Shown here: positions 43,607-51,953 of the stretch, in pieces
Layout of the letters: each line of letters begins with the position of its first letter
Position numbering within the stretch: position 1 is the stretch's first letter
From: Eubacteriales bacterium
GTDB taxonomy: Bacteria; Bacillota; Clostridia; Lachnospirales; Lachnospiraceae
Assembly (NCBI GenBank): GCA_030524785.1
Contig: JAUNFZ010000005.1
Coordinates: forward strand, 1-60,125
Direction of reading: 5' to 3'
Length of the DNA: 60,125 nucleotides
Translations under genes and position numbers: made by a program
Notes under the pieces: model-generated
Told to the model about the DNA's origin: nothing
Seen by the model: the letters and a program-made list of their open reading frames with translations, nothing else
The model's database searches: none

Positions 43607-45280
43607 TTACTCTACGGAAACAACATAGTAATAGATCGGCTGACCTCCGGAATATACCTCTACCTCACAGTCCGGATACGTTTCCTGAAGCTCCTCGCCC
43701 AGGGCCTGCGCATCTTCGTCGGATATATCTGCGCCATAGTATACGCTGATGATTTCAGATTCTTCGTCCATCATCAATGAAACCGTTTCTTTTGCAACCT
43801 GAGCGATATCCTCACCCACTGCAAGGATAGAATGATCCCCGATGCCCATAATATTGCCTTCCTTGATTTCTTTGTCGTCAATATGGGTATCGCGCACGGC
43901 ATATGTGATCTGCCCCGTCTTTACAAGATGGAAAGCCTCCGTCATTGCCTCTTTGTTTTCCTCCGGCGATTTGTCCGGCGCAAAACTGATGATAGCCGCG
44001 ATCCCCTGGGGAACGGTCTTTGTAGGCACTACCACAATCTGCTTATCTTTCGTAAGCGCCTGCGCCTGGTTCGCCGCCAGGATAATATTTTTATTATTCG
44101 GGAAAATATATATCGTATCGGCATTTACCTGGTCGATCGCATTCAGCATATCCTCTGTACTGGGATTCATCGTCTGGCCGCCCTCAATCAGATAATCCAC
44201 GCCAAGTCCCCTGAAGATTTCGCCAATGCCGTCGCCGATGGAAACGGAGATAAAACCATTTTCCTTATGAGGCATCGTTTTCTGTGCGGCCTTTCTTTCG
44301 GCCTCCTCCTTGGCTTTCCGGGACGCGTCTTTAATCAGCTTTTCGTGATGCTCCTCACGCATATTGTCAATCTTCATTCGGGACAGCGCACCGTAGGTCA
44401 GCGCCTTTGTGATGGCAACGCCGGGATCATTTGTGTGGACATGCACCTTCACAATATCTTCATCGGCAACCACAACGATGGAATCTCCTATGCTCTCCAG
44501 GAATGACTTGAAAGCTGCTTCCTCGTCCTCTGCCATCGGTTTGTCCGTCATGATAATAAATTCTGTACAGTAACCGAATTTAATATCCGCCTCTGCTTCC
44601 TTTGATACCTGCACGGATGCCTGGCGATCCGCGGAGGAACCCTCGATCTGGTAATTGACCTCTTTTCCGAGATACGCGTCATAAGCGCCTTTTAAAACCT
44701 GAATTAAGCCCTGACCGCCGGAATCCACCACGCCTGCTTCCTTTAATACCGGAAGCATGTCCGGCGTCTTTGCAAGCACCTCCTCGGCACAGGCGAGAGA
44801 CTGTCCCAGAAGCTCCTCCATCTCCACACCGGCTGCGGCCAGTTCCGCCGCTTTATCCGCATAGCCCTTCGCCACCGTCAGAATCGTTCCCTCTTTCGGT
44901 TTCATAACCGCCTTGTAGGCAGTGGCAACGGCTTTCTGAAACGCGTCGGCGATCACCAGCGTATCAATTTCTTCCGTATATTTGATTCCTTTTGTAAAGC
45001 CTCTTAAAAGCTGGGAAAGGATAACGCCGGAATTGCCTCTGGCGCCGCGCAGGGAGCCGGAAGAAATGGCTTTTGCCAGAGTTTCCATGTTTATATCCTC
45101 AAGAGACGCCACCTCTTTTGCAGCCGACATAATGGTCAACGTCATATTTGTTCCCGTATCGCCGTCCGGTACCGGAAATACGTTCAATTCATTGATCCAC
45201 TCCTTGTTTGCTTCCAGATTGCTGGCGCCTGCCAGAAACATTTTTGAGCACAGCTGTGCATCTATTGTATTTCTACCCAC
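43607..45280 (-). CDS. yloV: DAK2-domain protein YloV (FakA-like fatty acid kinase)
   Basis: The 557-residue protein has an N-terminal DAK2 kinase domain (about 1-200; NVFPVPDGDTGTNM for ATP/metal binding, SLRGARGNSGVILSQLLRG, GVVDSGGQGL). A middle part and a C-terminal DegV-like domain follow. In homologues FakA phosphorylates fatty acids bound to a FakB protein. No fakB gene is in the window. It follows yloU by 14 bases. Confidence 0.93.
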   Translation of the reverse strand: MGRNTIDAQLCSKMFLAGASNLEANKEWINELNVFPVPDGDTGTNMTLTIMSAAKEVASLEDINMETLAKAISSGSLRGARGNSGVILSQLLRGFTKGIKYTEEIDTLVIADAFQKAVATAYKAVMKPKEGTILTVAKGYADKAAELAAAGVEMEELLGQSLACAEEVLAKTPDMLPVLKEAGVVDSGGQGLIQVLKGAYDAYLGKEVNYQIEGSSADRQASVQVSKEAEADIKFGYCTEFIIMTDKPMAEDEEAAFKSFLESIGDSIVVVADEDIVKVHVHTNDPGVAITKALTYGALSRMKIDNMREEHHEKLIKDASRKAKEEAERKAAQKTMPHKENGFISVSIGDGIGEIFRGLGVDYLIEGGQTMNPSTEDMLNAIDQVNADTIYIFPNNKNIILAANQAQALTKDKQIVVVPTKTVPQGIAAIISFAPDKSPEENKEAMTEAFHLVKTGQITYAVRDTHIDDKEIKEGNIMGIGDHSILAVGEDIAQVAKETVSLMMDEESEIISVYYGADISDEDAQALGEELQETYPDCEVEVYSGGQPIYYYVVSVE

Positions 45281-45294
45281 TTCAGAGTTCCTCC

Positions 45295-45654
45295 TTAATC
45301 AATGGCTCTTACGCCTTCTACTACAATATTTATTTTATCAATTTCCATACCGGTAAATTCCTCCACACGGTATTTCACATTGCTCACCAGATTTTCCGCT
45401 ACCGCCGAAATGCTGACGCCGTAAGAGACGATGACATGAAAGCTGAGGGAGATTTTATTATCTTCGGTAATTGAAACGTTGATGCCGTGCTTTAGACTGT
45501 CCCGCTTTAAAAGTTTCACAAGACCATCCTTCATGCTGACGGCCGCCATGCCTACAATACCAAAACATTCTACGGCTACGCTGCCTGCATAGGTTGCAAT
45601 CACGTCAGTATCTATCGAGATAGTTCCCAGTTCGTTATCCATACGACCTTTCAT
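45295..45654 (-). CDS. yloU: Asp23/Gls24-family protein YloU
   Basis: The 119-residue protein has the DUF322/Asp23 fold: GTISIDTDVIATYAGSVAVECFGIVGM, then ISLSFHVIVSYGVSISAVAENL and the IVVEGVR end. Family members associate with the membrane or cell envelope; the role of YloU itself is unclear. The ATG at 45654 has GGAGG upstream. A TATACT about 30 bases before it lies near 45680, but the -35 is poor. Confidence 0.9.
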   Translation of the reverse strand: MKGRMDNELGTISIDTDVIATYAGSVAVECFGIVGMAAVSMKDGLVKLLKRDSLKHGINVSITEDNKISLSFHVIVSYGVSISAVAENLVSNVKYRVEEFTGMEIDKINIVVEGVRAID

Positions 45655-45734
45655 ATTGTTACCTCCATTATTCATAGTTGATTACAGTATAGCAAGTTTT
45701 CTGCGAAAAGGAAACATCTTTTTTCATTTTCTGC

Positions 45735-45763
45735 TTGCAAATCAGCACGGTTTCTGCTAAAAT
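45735..45763 (+). promoter_or_regulatory. Promoter of rpmB
   Basis: TTGCAA (45735-45740), 17 bases, TAAAAT (45758-45763), divergent from yloU. Confidence 0.75.
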
Positions 45764-45823
45764 ACCATTGTTGTCAGTCTGTACATAACGGTATGGGCGA
45801 GTAAGGAATAAGGAGGTGCTGTC

Positions 45824-46009
45824 ATGGCCAGATGTGCAATTTGCGATAAGGGAGCTCATTTTGGAAATAATGTGAGCCACTCTCATAGAAGATCAAACAA
45901 AATGTGGAAATCCAATATCAAATCTGTAAAAGTAAAAGTGAACGGGGCTGCTAAGAAGATGTACGTTTGTACTTCCTGTCTGAAGTCCGGTAAAGTAGAA
46001 AGAGCATAA
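45824..46009 (+). CDS. rpmB: Ribosomal protein L28, zinc-binding form
   Basis: The 61-residue protein starts MARCAICDKG and carries four cysteines (Cys4, Cys7, Cys49, Cys52) in two CxxC pairs, the zinc-binding form of L28. HSHRRSNKMWKSNI is the rRNA-contacting core. GGAGG precedes the ATG. It is transcribed alone, with its own promoter and terminator, divergent from yloUV as in other Firmicutes. Confidence 0.96.
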   Translation: MARCAICDKGAHFGNNVSHSHRRSNKMWKSNIKSVKVKVNGAAKKMYVCTSCLKSGKVERA

Positions 46010-46019
46010 AGTAAAAGGG

Positions 46020-46046
46020 CTGCTGCAGAATATGCAGCAGTTTTTT
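46020..46046 (+). terminator. Intrinsic terminator of rpmB
   Basis: CTGCTGCA (46020-46027), 5-base loop, TGCAGCAG (46033-46040), then TTTTTT. A textbook terminator; the minus strand also has a partial U-tract. Confidence 0.93.
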
Positions 46047-46086
46047 GTTTCTGAATCTCGTGCTTCTTCGGCGCATTTACAGCGCT

Positions 46087-46111
46087 AACTCCCGCACGGG
46101 GTTCTTTTTTT
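46087..46111 (+). terminator. Second hairpin with U-tract after rpmB
   Basis: AACTCCC, GCAC loop, GGGGTT (stem with one mismatch), followed by CTTTTTTT on the plus strand. Possible back-up terminator. Confidence 0.5.
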
Positions 46112-46121
46112 ATCTCCTCTT

Positions 46122-46259
46122 TCAGCACATAAACAGGTTGTATCCCGCCAGCAAAAAGACAAAGATAAGGAGAACCGTCCAAAACGTATTGCAGATAAAA
46201 AGGGAGATCAACATTCCCGCTGCAATCCAGAACAGCGTATAGCCTGCGATTCGTTTCAT
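46122..46259 (-). CDS. Small hydrophobic membrane protein (45 residues)
   Basis: A 45-codon frame starts MKRIAGYTLFWIAAGM and ends AGYNLFMC. AAGGAG lies seven bases before the ATG. The product is two hydrophobic stretches (about 8-22 and 26-42) separated by CNTF, a plausible hairpin membrane peptide. It follows ytfJ by 47 bases on the same strand, so it is probably co-transcribed. I recall similar short proteins annotated as hypothetical in Lachnospiraceae but cannot name a family. The good ribosome site and intact frame support a real gene. Confidence 0.65.
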   Translation of the reverse strand: MKRIAGYTLFWIAAGMLISLFICNTFWTVLLIFVFLLAGYNLFMC

Positions 46260-46306
46260 ATAGGTTCTCCTTAAATACTTCTTCTGTTTATTTTATGCCG
46301 CGCGCC

Positions 46307-46708
46307 TTAATCTTGTGACTGCTCCTGTTCCTCCGTCTGGGAAGCTTCCGCGGAAAAGCCGTTTCCTGAAGTAAAGCGGTTCACAAAATCGGGTACCATA
46401 TCCAAAACTTTTGTCAGACCGTCCTGATTGCGGATATTGACAAGCTTTGTCGTGCCATTCTGAATCACCAGCACTGCGCTGGGCGTCATTTTACATCCCA
46501 TTCCGCCGCCGCCGTTATTCTTTTTGCGGTTATTCTCCTGGCCCTCCAGCGCGCCTGCCGCTACCCCGAAGGATACGTCTATCAGGGGAAGGATAATCGT
46601 ATCACCCACGGTAATTGCGTCTCCCACAACTGTTTTTGAGTGAATATATCCGTCCATTCCCTTAAACAGCGATTCTACCTTTGACTGAAAATTGTTTTCT
46701 GATGCCAT
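46307..46708 (-). CDS. ytfJ: GerW-family sporulation protein YtfJ
   Basis: The 133-residue protein has the GerW signature: VVGDAITVGDTIILPLIDVSFGVAAG, a glycine-rich NNGGGGMGCKMTPSAVLVI, then KLVNIRNQDGLTKVLDMVPD. In Bacillus it is required for spore germination, but it also occurs in non-sporulating relatives. The C-terminal tail is Glu/Gln-rich. AGGAGG precedes the ATG. It lies 14 bases after the DUF2953 gene, its usual partner. Confidence 0.92.
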   Translation of the reverse strand: MASENNFQSKVESLFKGMDGYIHSKTVVGDAITVGDTIILPLIDVSFGVAAGALEGQENNRKKNNGGGGMGCKMTPSAVLVIQNGTTKLVNIRNQDGLTKVLDMVPDFVNRFTSGNGFSAEASQTEEQEQSQD

Positions 46709-46722
46709 AGTTGGTTCCTCCT

Positions 46723-47913
46723 TTATGATTTCTTTCTTCTGATTCTTTTAAATGTAATACGAAAGCTTTTATCGGCCAAAAGGCTTATGACCGTTTTTAT
46801 CAGATGGCAGGAACGGATATGTCCTTTGATATAAACGTCCCCCTCCAGAATCACTCTCTCAAAATCGGCTTCTGCCTGCAGCCTGCCGCCGCAGAAAGCC
46901 TGCAAGACACACAGGGCGCCAAGCACCTGGCCCGTCAGCGCGGGATCGTCAAATCCAAACAGGACATTCCCCCGGATGTTTCGCGCAAACCAATGGCGCA
47001 GAAGATACCGCAGTTCTTTTTTTACATGGCGGTATGCATTTTGTGTATGATTATCGTACCACAGACGCTTATAATAATCCAGTCTGGATTTTAGCCGCGC
47101 CAGCGTCTCTTTTATATTTTTTATTTTTTCCAGAAAACTTTTGAAACTATTCTGAAATTTTCTGATTGCCTGGCAAACTCTGTTTACGATACCCCGCAGG
47201 GGATTCCCCTTTTTCTTCGCAGAGCTGTCGTCTTCCGCTGCTTTCCATACATCGGCGGTGTTCTCGGATTCATTTTCAGCGTCATGTTCGGCTTCGTTCT
47301 CAGCGTCATGTTCTGTTCCAGTCCCGGCTTCACACTCCGTCCCGACCTCAACCTCATGCTCTGTTCCGTTCCCGCTTTCACACTCAGCCTCGTCCTCTGT
47401 CCCACGCTTAGTCATACTCTCAGCATCACGCGCAGCTCTGGCCTCAGCATCACGTGCAGGCCCGCCTTCCGTGTCATGCCCGGGTACATGTTCAGCGTTA
47501 TGCTCGGCTTCGCTTTCAGTTTCATGCCCAGCCACATTCTCAGGTTCTAAGTCCTGCCGGATTTCCTCTGCCTCGAAAGTTTCTGGCGCATCAGCGGCGC
47601 TTCTGCTGCTTTCAGTATCTTTGGCTGCCTTTGACTTTGACTTTTTCTTTTGCCTGTCCCTTCCGATCAGCGGATACCCAAACACTTTTGCCGACAGGCT
47701 CATGCTTTTATTGCGGTATTCCATCCGAACTGTCAGCGCATGCAAAAGCCATGTAATCTTTGCGCTGGCGCTGATGCCATTTTTTGCCTCGGCCGAGGCT
47801 TCATAACGCACCGGCACAAACAGAACGAGCAGCAGAGCCGCAAGAAGCAGGAGAAAAATAACCGCCAGCAGAAGAAACACTATTTTCAGTATGGTCAAAA
47901 TAATATGTAGCAT
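46723..47913 (-). CDS. DUF2953 protein with an acidic repeat insertion
   Basis: The 396-residue protein has an N-terminal membrane segment (about 8-33). The first part of DUF2953 is VPVRYEASAEAKNGISASAKITWL, and the second part is RLDYYKRLWYDNHTQNAYRHVKKELRYLLRHW near residue 285. Between them lies a 95-residue low-complexity region (128-222) rich in Glu, Ala, His, Thr and Gly, with repeats such as TEHDAENEAEHDAENE. DUF2953 proteins next to ytfJ are usually about 200-250 residues, so the insertion is unusual. The function is unknown. Confidence 0.82.
   Translation of the reverse strand: MLHIILTILKIVFLLLAVIFLLLLAALLLVLFVPVRYEASAEAKNGISASAKITWLLHALTVRMEYRNKSMSLSAKVFGYPLIGRDRQKKKSKSKAAKDTESSRSAADAPETFEAEEIRQDLEPENVAGHETESEAEHNAEHVPGHDTEGGPARDAEARAARDAESMTKRGTEDEAECESGNGTEHEVEVGTECEAGTGTEHDAENEAEHDAENESENTADVWKAAEDDSSAKKKGNPLRGIVNRVCQAIRKFQNSFKSFLEKIKNIKETLARLKSRLDYYKRLWYDNHTQNAYRHVKKELRYLLRHWFARNIRGNVLFGFDDPALTGQVLGALCVLQAFCGGRLQAEADFERVILEGDVYIKGHIRSCHLIKTVISLLADKSFRITFKRIRRKKS
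47248..47532 (-). repeat. Degenerate acidic coding repeat within the DUF2953 gene
   Basis: This stretch encodes residues 128-222, built from short units of the pattern (G/H)-T-E-x-(E/D)-A-E. It shows local duplications such as EAEHDAENE. The length could vary between strains by slippage. Confidence 0.7.
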
Positions 47914-47917
47914 ACCC

Positions 47918-48319
47918 TCACCTGCTGTCCTGCTTTCTGAATAAAAACCGTTTTCTTTTCTTTAATTGCTCCATTGGAAATTCAAATGCAAGCCCGCCGC
48001 CGTCTTTGATATTTTCCTCAAGATACGCCCTGACGTCAAAATTTCCGTTCTGATAATACGCCTCCATGGCAATGTCGAGAGCAAGCTGTTCCGCTTCCTC
48101 GCGTCCCTTGGCCAGGCCGACAATCAGGGGGCAATGGCCGTGCAGCACCGGCTGCAATAAGTAATCAGAAGAAAAAATGTCGAAAAGATCTCTGCCGTTT
48201 GCAGCCAGCGTAATGAGATATACGTTTGGCGTCCCGGCATTTTTTTCGATTTTCTCTATCATTTCTTTTCTGCTTCTGGTGATACCGCTTCCCAGATAAA
48301 GCTTACGATACCATTTCAT
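47918..48319 (-). CDS. Conserved protein of unknown function
   Basis: The 133-residue soluble protein begins MKWYRKLYLGSGITRSRKEMIEKIEKNAGTPNVYLITLA, has a central FSSDYLLQPVLHGHCPLIVGLAKGREEAEQLALDI, and a basic C-terminus (KKRKRFLFRKQ). No membrane segment, signal peptide or known motif is visible. It starts four bases before the DUF2953 gene and is probably expressed with that gene and ytfJ, which hints at envelope or sporulation work. Confidence 0.72.
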   Translation of the reverse strand: MKWYRKLYLGSGITRSRKEMIEKIEKNAGTPNVYLITLAANGRDLFDIFSSDYLLQPVLHGHCPLIVGLAKGREEAEQLALDIAMEAYYQNGNFDVRAYLEENIKDGGGLAFEFPMEQLKKRKRFLFRKQDSR

Positions 48320-48420
48320 ATCTATATCCTTGCCATTTTTTGTAATTTAAATCATTTGCAGCAGGCATTTCTCTGCGCAGATGATCAAATAGATGACCAA
48401 ATGTAACTGCATTTGCAGAG

Positions 48421-48449
48421 AAAGACCGATGATGCTCTCATCAGTCTTT
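48421..48449 (-). terminator. Terminator of the NUDIX gene
   Basis: AAAGAC-C-GATGA (48421-48432) pairs with TCATC-A-GTCTTT (48438-48449), with one internal mismatch and a 5-base loop, right after the NUDIX stop codon. A 9-base inverted repeat TTTCTCTGC (48368-48376 with 48415-48423) lies just downstream. Confidence 0.7.
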
Positions 48450-48453
48450 CTGT

Positions 48454-48906
48454 TTAAAACTGCTTTTTTGTTCCCCATAAATTTGCTTTTTTTAAAGAAA
48501 GATATTCTTCATAAGCCCGTTCCAGCATAGATCTTTCATTTGCAAATTTTAAAAGATGGTAGGCCTCATGATACTTGTAATACCCTGAGTCTGTAAAGTG
48601 TTCCTCGCGTTGTGGTTTACTGTAATAGCTTTCCGAACGCATAAGATACCAGTGAACATCCTTTTCCACCACGTCCTCCGGCACATTGAAAGAATATTGG
48701 CTCTTTCCGATATACTTTACAATGCTTGCCTTTACGCCAGTCTCCTCAAGAACCTCGCGCAGCGCAGTATCTCTGTATTCTTCACCGGTCTCCACCGTTC
48801 CTTTTGGCAATACCCAGCCTTCGTATTTATTCTTATAGCTTTTAAACAAAAGCAGTATCTTGCCTCGATAGATTACCACACCGCCACAGCTCGTTGCCTC
48901 AATCAT
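48454..48906 (-). CDS. NUDIX hydrolase
   Basis: The 150-residue protein has a complete NUDIX box from Gly36 on: GTVETGEEYRDTALREVLEETGV, given here only by its key residues G-x5-E-x7-REVxEExG. The N-terminus (SCGGVVIYRGKILLL) fits diadenosine polyphosphate hydrolases and related sanitising enzymes. The substrate is not determined. GGAGG precedes the ATG. It has its own promoter and terminator. Confidence 0.85.
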   Translation of the reverse strand: MIEATSCGGVVIYRGKILLLFKSYKNKYEGWVLPKGTVETGEEYRDTALREVLEETGVKASIVKYIGKSQYSFNVPEDVVEKDVHWYLMRSESYYSKPQREEHFTDSGYYKYHEAYHLLKFANERSMLERAYEEYLSLKKANLWGTKKQF

Positions 48907-48948
48907 TGCAATTCCTCCTGTAGTGCGTTGTGTAATTCAACTGTAAAC

Positions 48949-48977
48949 AGTATACCGCTTTTTCGTAAAAACCGCAA
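48949..48977 (-). promoter_or_regulatory. Promoter of the NUDIX gene
   Basis: Minus strand TTGCGG (48972-48977), 17 bases, TATACT (48949-48954). Confidence 0.65.
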
Positions 48978-49013
48978 CAGCAAAAATTTCTCAGTATATG
49001 CCGCAAATAAAAT

Positions 49014-50636
49014 TTATCCCATGTTATAGGAATAATACGCGTCAAAAATAGCTTTGGCAATTGGTACGGCCGCAGAGCTTCCGGTTCCGCCGTCCTCGGC
49101 GATCACGCTTACCACGATATCCGGATCATCCACGTTGGAAAAACCTACAAACCAGGAATGAGTGGAAAAGTTTTCCTCTGCTTCGGCGTTCCCAACCACC
49201 TCATATTCTGCGGAGCCTGTCTTACCTGCCACTGTATAGCTGTCGTTCCAAAGGGAGGAAGCCGTTCCGCCCTCCACAACACTTCTCATATAGGATTTTA
49301 TGGTGGAGGCCTCCTCGGAGGTCATTAACTTTTTGTACTGCATGGGTTTTGTCTCGCTTACCTTTACGCCTTCGGTGTTCTCAATGCGCTCCACCATATA
49401 CGGATACATCAGCCTGCCGTCATTTGCCACCGCACAGGTAATCAGAGCCATATGAAACGGCGATACCAGAGTATTGCCCTGGCCGATGGCAGTCGTCATC
49501 ACATCTCCGTCCGAAGATTTTCCATTCAGCTCAAAGCGGCTGCTGCTGTAAGGTAGAACTGTCGGCAGTTCAGAATTAAAAAGAAAATCCTCGCAGAGAT
49601 CGGCAAATTCGTCGTTGTCAAGCATCAGGCCGATATTGGCGTAGCTTGTATTGCAGGAATGTTGGAAAGAACCCTGCAGATCCTCGTAGCCGTGTACCTC
49701 GCCGTCATAACACTGAATACTCATATCCCCCTGCGTAAGAACGCCGCCGCAGTCAAAGGTATAATTCATATAGTCGGAAGGATATTGACGCATATAAGCA
49801 AGCGTCGTTAAAATCTTGAAGCAGGATCCGGGCGGATAAAGGCCCTGCATGGCCCGGTCAAGCAGCGGGCTCTGGGAATCCTCCGCCGTAAGATACCGCC
49901 AGTCTTCTTCCATTGTGTTAGGATCGAAGTCCGGTTTCGATACTTTGGCAAGGACCCTTCCGGTGGAAGGCTCCATTACCACCACGGCTCCCCGGTACGC
50001 CCCGAGCGCTGTGGATGCCACCGTCTGAAGCCGGGAATCAAGCGTCAGTATTAAGCTGTCGCCGCGCACCTTTTCATTTTTTACTCCCTTTCCCACCTGT
50101 TCCACAATGGAAGTATTGGAAGTCAGAAGATCTGTATTATAAATTGCTTCCAGTCCCGTTTTTCCGTTTGTTGTATATCCCACCGTATGTGCGAACACAT
50201 TTCCGAAGGGATAGATGCGTGTCTCATTTCCCTCGGAATCTACATTTGTCCCGGCAAGAATTTCTCCATCGGCAGAGTAAATGCTTCCACGCACCACATA
50301 CTGCTTCTGTTCTTCCATTTTTGTGTTATTGGGATTTGCCTTAAGCTCATCCGCAAGCGAAACATTAAAATAAGCCATATATCCGGCCAGAACAAGGAAC
50401 ATGGCCGAAAACAGATAGGCCACCCGGCTGTATACACGGTTTCGCTGCTTTTTTGACACAGGTTTCTGAGGCTTTTGGGCCTGATGGTATTCTCTGTCGG
50501 ATTCCTCCCGGGAACGTCTCTCCGGGCCCTGGCTTTCCGAAAAATCGCGGTCCGGCTGGCCGACAAAGTCAGGAACCTGAATTTCACGTTCAGTAATATC
50601 GTCTGGATTCCAGTTCCCTCTCTCTGATTTTTTCAA
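49014..50636 (-). CDS. Class B penicillin-binding protein (PbpA/SpoVD-like transpeptidase)
   Basis: The 540-residue protein has a cytoplasmic N-terminus of about 65 charged residues, one membrane segment (about 69-92) and a periplasm-facing transpeptidase domain. Active-site motifs are Ser271-x-x-Lys274 (PPGSCFK), Ser327-Cys-Asn329 (HSCNTS) and Lys472-Thr-Gly (AGKTGSAEY). It cross-links peptidoglycan. I favour a TTG start at 50636, because AGGAGG lies six bases upstream inside ftsW; an ATG at 50651 is the alternative. Overlap with the FtsW-type gene indicates a polymerase-transpeptidase pair. Confidence 0.9.
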   Translation of the reverse strand: MKKSERGNWNPDDITEREIQVPDFVGQPDRDFSESQGPERRSREESDREYHQAQKPQKPVSKKQRNRVYSRVAYLFSAMFLVLAGYMAYFNVSLADELKANPNNTKMEEQKQYVVRGSIYSADGEILAGTNVDSEGNETRIYPFGNVFAHTVGYTTNGKTGLEAIYNTDLLTSNTSIVEQVGKGVKNEKVRGDSLILTLDSRLQTVASTALGAYRGAVVVMEPSTGRVLAKVSKPDFDPNTMEEDWRYLTAEDSQSPLLDRAMQGLYPPGSCFKILTTLAYMRQYPSDYMNYTFDCGGVLTQGDMSIQCYDGEVHGYEDLQGSFQHSCNTSYANIGLMLDNDEFADLCEDFLFNSELPTVLPYSSSRFELNGKSSDGDVMTTAIGQGNTLVSPFHMALITCAVANDGRLMYPYMVERIENTEGVKVSETKPMQYKKLMTSEEASTIKSYMRSVVEGGTASSLWNDSYTVAGKTGSAEYEVVGNAEAEENFSTHSWFVGFSNVDDPDIVVSVIAEDGGTGSSAAVPIAKAIFDAYYSYNMG

Positions 50637-51945
50637 TTTGGTCCTCCTCATCTTCTCGCAGTATATAAAGTCCCTGAATGATAGAAAACATCAAAACTGT
50701 ACTCAGCATCGAGCTTCCACCATGGCTGACAAGCGGCAGCGTTACGCCGGTCATCGGGATAAATTTCATGGCGCCGCCCACCGTCAGAAATACCTGCACC
50801 GCATACATGGTGCCAAGGCCAAGGGCTACAAGGCGGTAAAAACGGTTGGACAGCCGCATGGCAATATTCACAAACATAATATAGCAGCTCATGCACACAA
50901 GAATCAGGCAGATTGCAAAAATGCCTCCAAGTTCCTCTGCAATTGCAGCAAACATAAAGTCTTCGCCCGCATATGGGATCGCATCCGGCGTTCCCTGGAA
51001 AAGTCCTGTGCCGAACCAGCCGCCGGCCGCAATTGCGAACAGAGACTGCGCAATCTGGTATCCGCTGCCGGAATAATCCAGGAAAGGATTCTGCCACACC
51101 TGGACACGGACGCGCACGTGAGCAAACAAATGGTACGCCGCTACCGCCGCCACCGAGCCCGCGCCGAGCCCGGCAAATACATAGAGGCAGTTTCTTGTGG
51201 CAACGTACAGCATCACAAGATAGGTAGCGAAAAAGATCAGAGCGCTTCCAAGATCCGTCGAATATACGAGAATCAGAACGTGTATGGCCGCCACTGCGGT
51301 TGCCACCACAATATCGCGGAAATTTTTAGCTTTGGCCAGCATACCCGCCACGGCAAACACAAAAATAATCTTTACAAACTCCGAGGGCTGAATACTGATA
51401 CCGCCGACCGTAAAACCAAGGTTTGCTCCGTTGACTTCCGGAGCGGCCACAGCCACCGCAGCCAGAAGGCCTATCCCGATTGCGGCATAAAGCCATGTCC
51501 ATCTGGTAAGCACATGCATTTTTCGAATAATCAACGGAACAATCAGCGCAACTGCCGTGGACGCAGCCACAATCTTAAACTGATCTACGGACTGTTCATA
51601 GGAGAGCCTTGTCACCATAATGAAACCGATGGTAATGAGCATACACATATGGTTCACGACAAGTTTTGAAGCCCTCGGGTACAGGTTCCGAAAAAATACA
51701 AGCGTTGCCGCCAGATAGATAAACTGCGATCCATAAAAGAAAACAAGTTCCGATTCTTCCATCTCCAGATACATGATCACAAAGGCTATGAAATGAATCA
51801 TAAACATCATAAGGTTTTGACGCAGAAACAGAAACTCCTTATCATCTTCATCCTTTTTGCTGAAGACAATATAGCTCTGCATCGTGTAGATCGCCATTAA
51901 AATGATTATCGCATATTTTGAAAACTGAATGATTAAACTTACCAC
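50590..51945 (-). CDS. FtsW/RodA/SpoVE-family peptidoglycan polymerase
   Basis: The 451-residue SEDS protein has about eleven membrane segments and the family signatures QPSEFVKIIFVFAVAGMLA, STDLGSALIFFATYLVMLY, and TGLFQGTPDAIPYAGEDFMFAAIAEELG with LVSHGGSSML near the end. It polymerises glycan strands together with the downstream class B PBP. Whether it serves division, elongation or sporulation is not clear. It starts with GTG (51945) after AGGTGG. Confidence 0.92.
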   Translation of the reverse strand: MVSLIIQFSKYAIIILMAIYTMQSYIVFSKKDEDDKEFLFLRQNLMMFMIHFIAFVIMYLEMEESELVFFYGSQFIYLAATLVFFRNLYPRASKLVVNHMCMLITIGFIMVTRLSYEQSVDQFKIVAASTAVALIVPLIIRKMHVLTRWTWLYAAIGIGLLAAVAVAAPEVNGANLGFTVGGISIQPSEFVKIIFVFAVAGMLAKAKNFRDIVVATAVAAIHVLILVYSTDLGSALIFFATYLVMLYVATRNCLYVFAGLGAGSVAAVAAYHLFAHVRVRVQVWQNPFLDYSGSGYQIAQSLFAIAAGGWFGTGLFQGTPDAIPYAGEDFMFAAIAEELGGIFAICLILVCMSCYIMFVNIAMRLSNRFYRLVALGLGTMYAVQVFLTVGGAMKFIPMTGVTLPLVSHGGSSMLSTVLMFSIIQGLYILREDEEDQIEKIRERELESRRYY

Positions 51946-51953
51946 GCTGCCAC

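Noticed and set aside
45883-46182. A 99-codon minus-strand frame opposite rpmB
   Set aside because: It overlaps rpmB and its terminator, has no ribosome site, and lies largely in sequence explained by rpmB and by the better-supported 45-codon frame.
47258-47806. Long plus-strand Ser/Ala-rich frame opposite the DUF2953 gene
   Set aside because: It is the antisense shadow of the acidic repeat; composition follows from the repeat and there is no Shine-Dalgarno.
50638-51669. A 343-codon plus-strand frame opposite the FtsW-type gene
   Set aside because: It lies fully within a well-conserved SEDS gene, has no recognisable domain and no start signal.
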